A stretch of 64,000 nucleotides of DNA from Taenia hydatigena (Eukaryota > Platyhelminthes > Cestoda > Cyclophyllidea > Taeniidae). This document shows positions 62,460 to 64,000 of the stretch, piece by piece. The notes beneath the pieces were generated by a model, which saw only the letters and a list, made by a program, of their open reading frames with translations, had not been told where the DNA came from and did no database searches. The stretch covers positions 12,342,623 through 12,406,622 of the forward strand of contig JADWOT020000001.1 of NCBI GenBank assembly GCA_036345935.2, given 5' to 3'. The position numbers were made by a program, and so were the translations under genes. The first letter of the stretch is position 1; the number at the start of each line of letters is the position of its first letter.

Positions 62460-62880
62460 CCATTGGGGTAGGGCAGTGAGACGGCGATATTTGCTCTCTT
62501 TGAATGGAATTTTGTAGTGTTGATCGACACGAGATGGCGAAATTTGCTCTATTTGAAGGGAATTTCGTGGCAGTGATGGACACGAGATGACGAATTTCGC
62601 TCTCTTTGAGTGGAATTTCGTGGTAATGATCGACATGTGATGGCGATATTTGTTCCTTTTGAATGAAATTTTGTAGTATTGATCGAGAAGAGACTTCGAG
62701 TTATGCTCCCTTTGAATGGAATTTTTTAGTATTGTTCCTTATGAGACGCCGAATTTTTCTGTGATGGCGATATTTGTTCCCTTTGAATGGAATTTTGTAT
62801 TATTAATTGAGAAGTGACGTCGAGTTATGCTCAATTTGAATGGAATTTCGTTGTATTGTTCCATATGAGACAATGCAAAC
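62460..62880 (-). repeat. 53-bp satellite, right array, part 2
   Basis: About eight more inverted units after the island, with GACACGAGATGGCGAAATTT-type cores. They end near TGAGACAATG at 62,875. The array is far shorter than on the left. Confidence 0.88.
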
Positions 62881-62949
62881 CATATTTGATCGTCTTTTTA
62901 CTTGCCACTACACCTGCATGAAGCGTGTATGCTGTTGTTCAGATCAGTC

Positions 62950-63330
62950 CATTCAATCTTTTTGGAAGTGGTATTTGCGTACTGTGTGAGGCACCGGTTG
63001 GGATTTTGATTAAACAAAACTAAAGGTGCTTTACGGATTCTCTGCAGACATGGGCTGTACAAAGTGACGCATCCTCTTCTCATCGTGTAGGGCATATCGG
63101 GATGGCGTCGTAAGTTTCGAGCCACCTTAGTTCCTGGTCGGCCTTTGTGAGGAAGTGTGAACAGGAAACAGCCTATGTGGGCTCCTTTGCCACGTCTAGC
63201 CTTGATGACTCATTGGATTTTCTTATTACTGCATCTGCGACTGCTGTGGGAAGGAATCCACCATAAGGAGGCAAGCAACGGCATAACTTGGATCGAGGAG
63301 ATCGAGGTGCTCAAGCACTCGGAGGATCCA
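62950..63330 (+). other. Coding-like tail, possible exons
   Basis: After a CTCTGCAG acceptor-like site (63,048), the frame HGLYKVTHPLLIV is broken by a TAG and continues as GWRRKFRATLVPGRPL. After CACCTTAG (63,131), another frame reads WSAFVRKCEQETAYVGSF and DDSLDFLITASATAVG before a stop at 63,270. These look like pieces of real protein but do not combine into one frame. Family unknown. Confidence 0.28.
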
Positions 63331-63508
63331 CAACTCTCTCCACCTAGAGGAATGAATAGGATTTGGGCAACTCACAGACGCACGCACCATGTAGTAGTAA
63401 TAAACAACCCTGCTTGCGATTCGCAGGCACCATCGACGTCGTCTTGTTTATTGTGCAATTTCAAATAATGTTTTGCCATATTCGGTATCTCTATTTCCCT
63501 TTATGTGA

Positions 63509-63722
63509 GCAGAATCTGGTCAAAAGTGATGGCACAAGCAGTGGTGGTTTGGATGATTATCAGGAGCGCGACAGTCGGCCAATTTATTGCGTTGTCACAT
63601 TCTCCACATATAATTATATCCCCACTTTTTGCGCAATTACCATAGTAAATGCTCAAAAAATTAATGTCGTTGTCAAAGCTTTTGTTTGCCATGGCAGTGT
63701 GTTAAATGGTTTGTTAATTTGA
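63509..63722 (+). other. Coding-like segment, possible exon
   Basis: After TATGTGAGCAG (acceptor-like, ends 63,512) the frame reads NLVKSDGTSSGGLDDYQERD, then IYCVVTFSTYN, and remains open to the stop at 63,722. The first 25 codons look most protein-like. No family recognised. Confidence 0.28.
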
Positions 63723-64000
63723 TACCGGCGGAGTCTGACTAATGGGGCCTACTTTGTACCAACATGCCTCCAACTCTTGATTTATTGTGCAGTCTTATTT
63801 GTCTAGATGGAACGGTGTTACCACATAGAGTCGTTTCATTCGATCATGAGTCGGCCATAGAGAAATGAAAGGTGTCAGCAGAAGGAATGAGGAAGAGATG
63901 GAGGTTGTGTAATTCTTTGGCTGTTCTTAAAAGCTCTCTAGGAGGATTGCGGATAGCAAACAAAGAGGACGTCTTTACGAAGAGGGTGTCATCTGTCCCC
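63723..64000. other. Window end, unassigned
   Basis: No feature is recognised. The sequence is cut by the window edge. Confidence 0.4.

Larger units (their letters stand above)
60311..62460 (+). other. 2.15-kb island interrupting the right satellite array
   Basis: Unrelated DNA lies between two blocks of satellite. It begins with about 0.8 kb of pyrimidine-rich and microsatellite sequence and continues with coding-like segments. GTGAGACG occurs at both junctions, but that string is part of the satellite unit, so it cannot be counted as a target duplication. Confidence 0.75.

Overview
The window reads as non-coding-rich eukaryotic DNA, most likely from an animal. There are no bacterial-style gene blocks, operons or ribosome-binding sites. 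Protein homology comes as short exon-sized pieces bounded by GT/AG signals. The recognisable families are animal-type: a cathepsin L-like cysteine protease, a lysosomal/gastric-type acid lipase, an AGC-type protein kinase, and a Ty3/gypsy reverse transcriptase. A parasitic flatworm such as a cestode would fit this mix, but that is inference. No complete, unbroken gene of known function was found; most homologies are relics.

The main feature is a very large nested inverted repeat built from duplicated modules. An outer palindrome pairs about 13.33-27.02 kb with about 46.47-59.34 kb, with its axis near 36.5 kb. An inner palindrome pairs about 22.98-30.31 kb with about 35.64-43.20 kb, with its axis near 33.0 kb. 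They share one module, A, which therefore occurs three times (23.25-27.08 +, 39.22-43.04 -, 46.47-50.40 -). A further module, D, lies in the inner loop (30.76-31.97 +), between the right-hand A copies (44.08-45.56 -), and in the left flank (2.60-3.72 +). A 53-bp tandem satellite caps both ends in opposite orientation: 9.86-13.32 kb on the left, and 59.35-60.31 plus 62.46-62.88 kb on the right. On the right it is interrupted by about 2.15 kb of unrelated DNA.

Region by region: 0-9.8 kb is flank, holding a gypsy reverse-transcriptase relic (1.34-1.76), module D1, an acid-lipase terminal exon (5.74-6.09, minus), a cathepsin L pseudogene (7.95-8.32) and a dispersed direct repeat (8.56/9.56). 9.86-13.32 is satellite. 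13.3-30.3 is the left arm system, with two AGC-kinase pseudogenes, a candidate decayed multi-exon locus and a 480-bp tandem duplication carrying an exon. 30.3-35.6 is the inner loop. 35.6-59.3 holds the mirrored arms. 59.3-64 is satellite, the inserted island and a coding-like tail on the plus strand.

The genes show no pathway. The region behaves like a segmentally duplicated, pseudogene-rich block of the kind found in heterochromatin, near telomeres, or in large palindromes. Arm identity is well below 100 percent by eye (about 14 mismatches in about 185 bases in one kinase stretch), so this is not simply one sequence assembled head to head. All alignments were made by eye; boundaries are approximate to tens of bases unless a codon or repeat edge is named.
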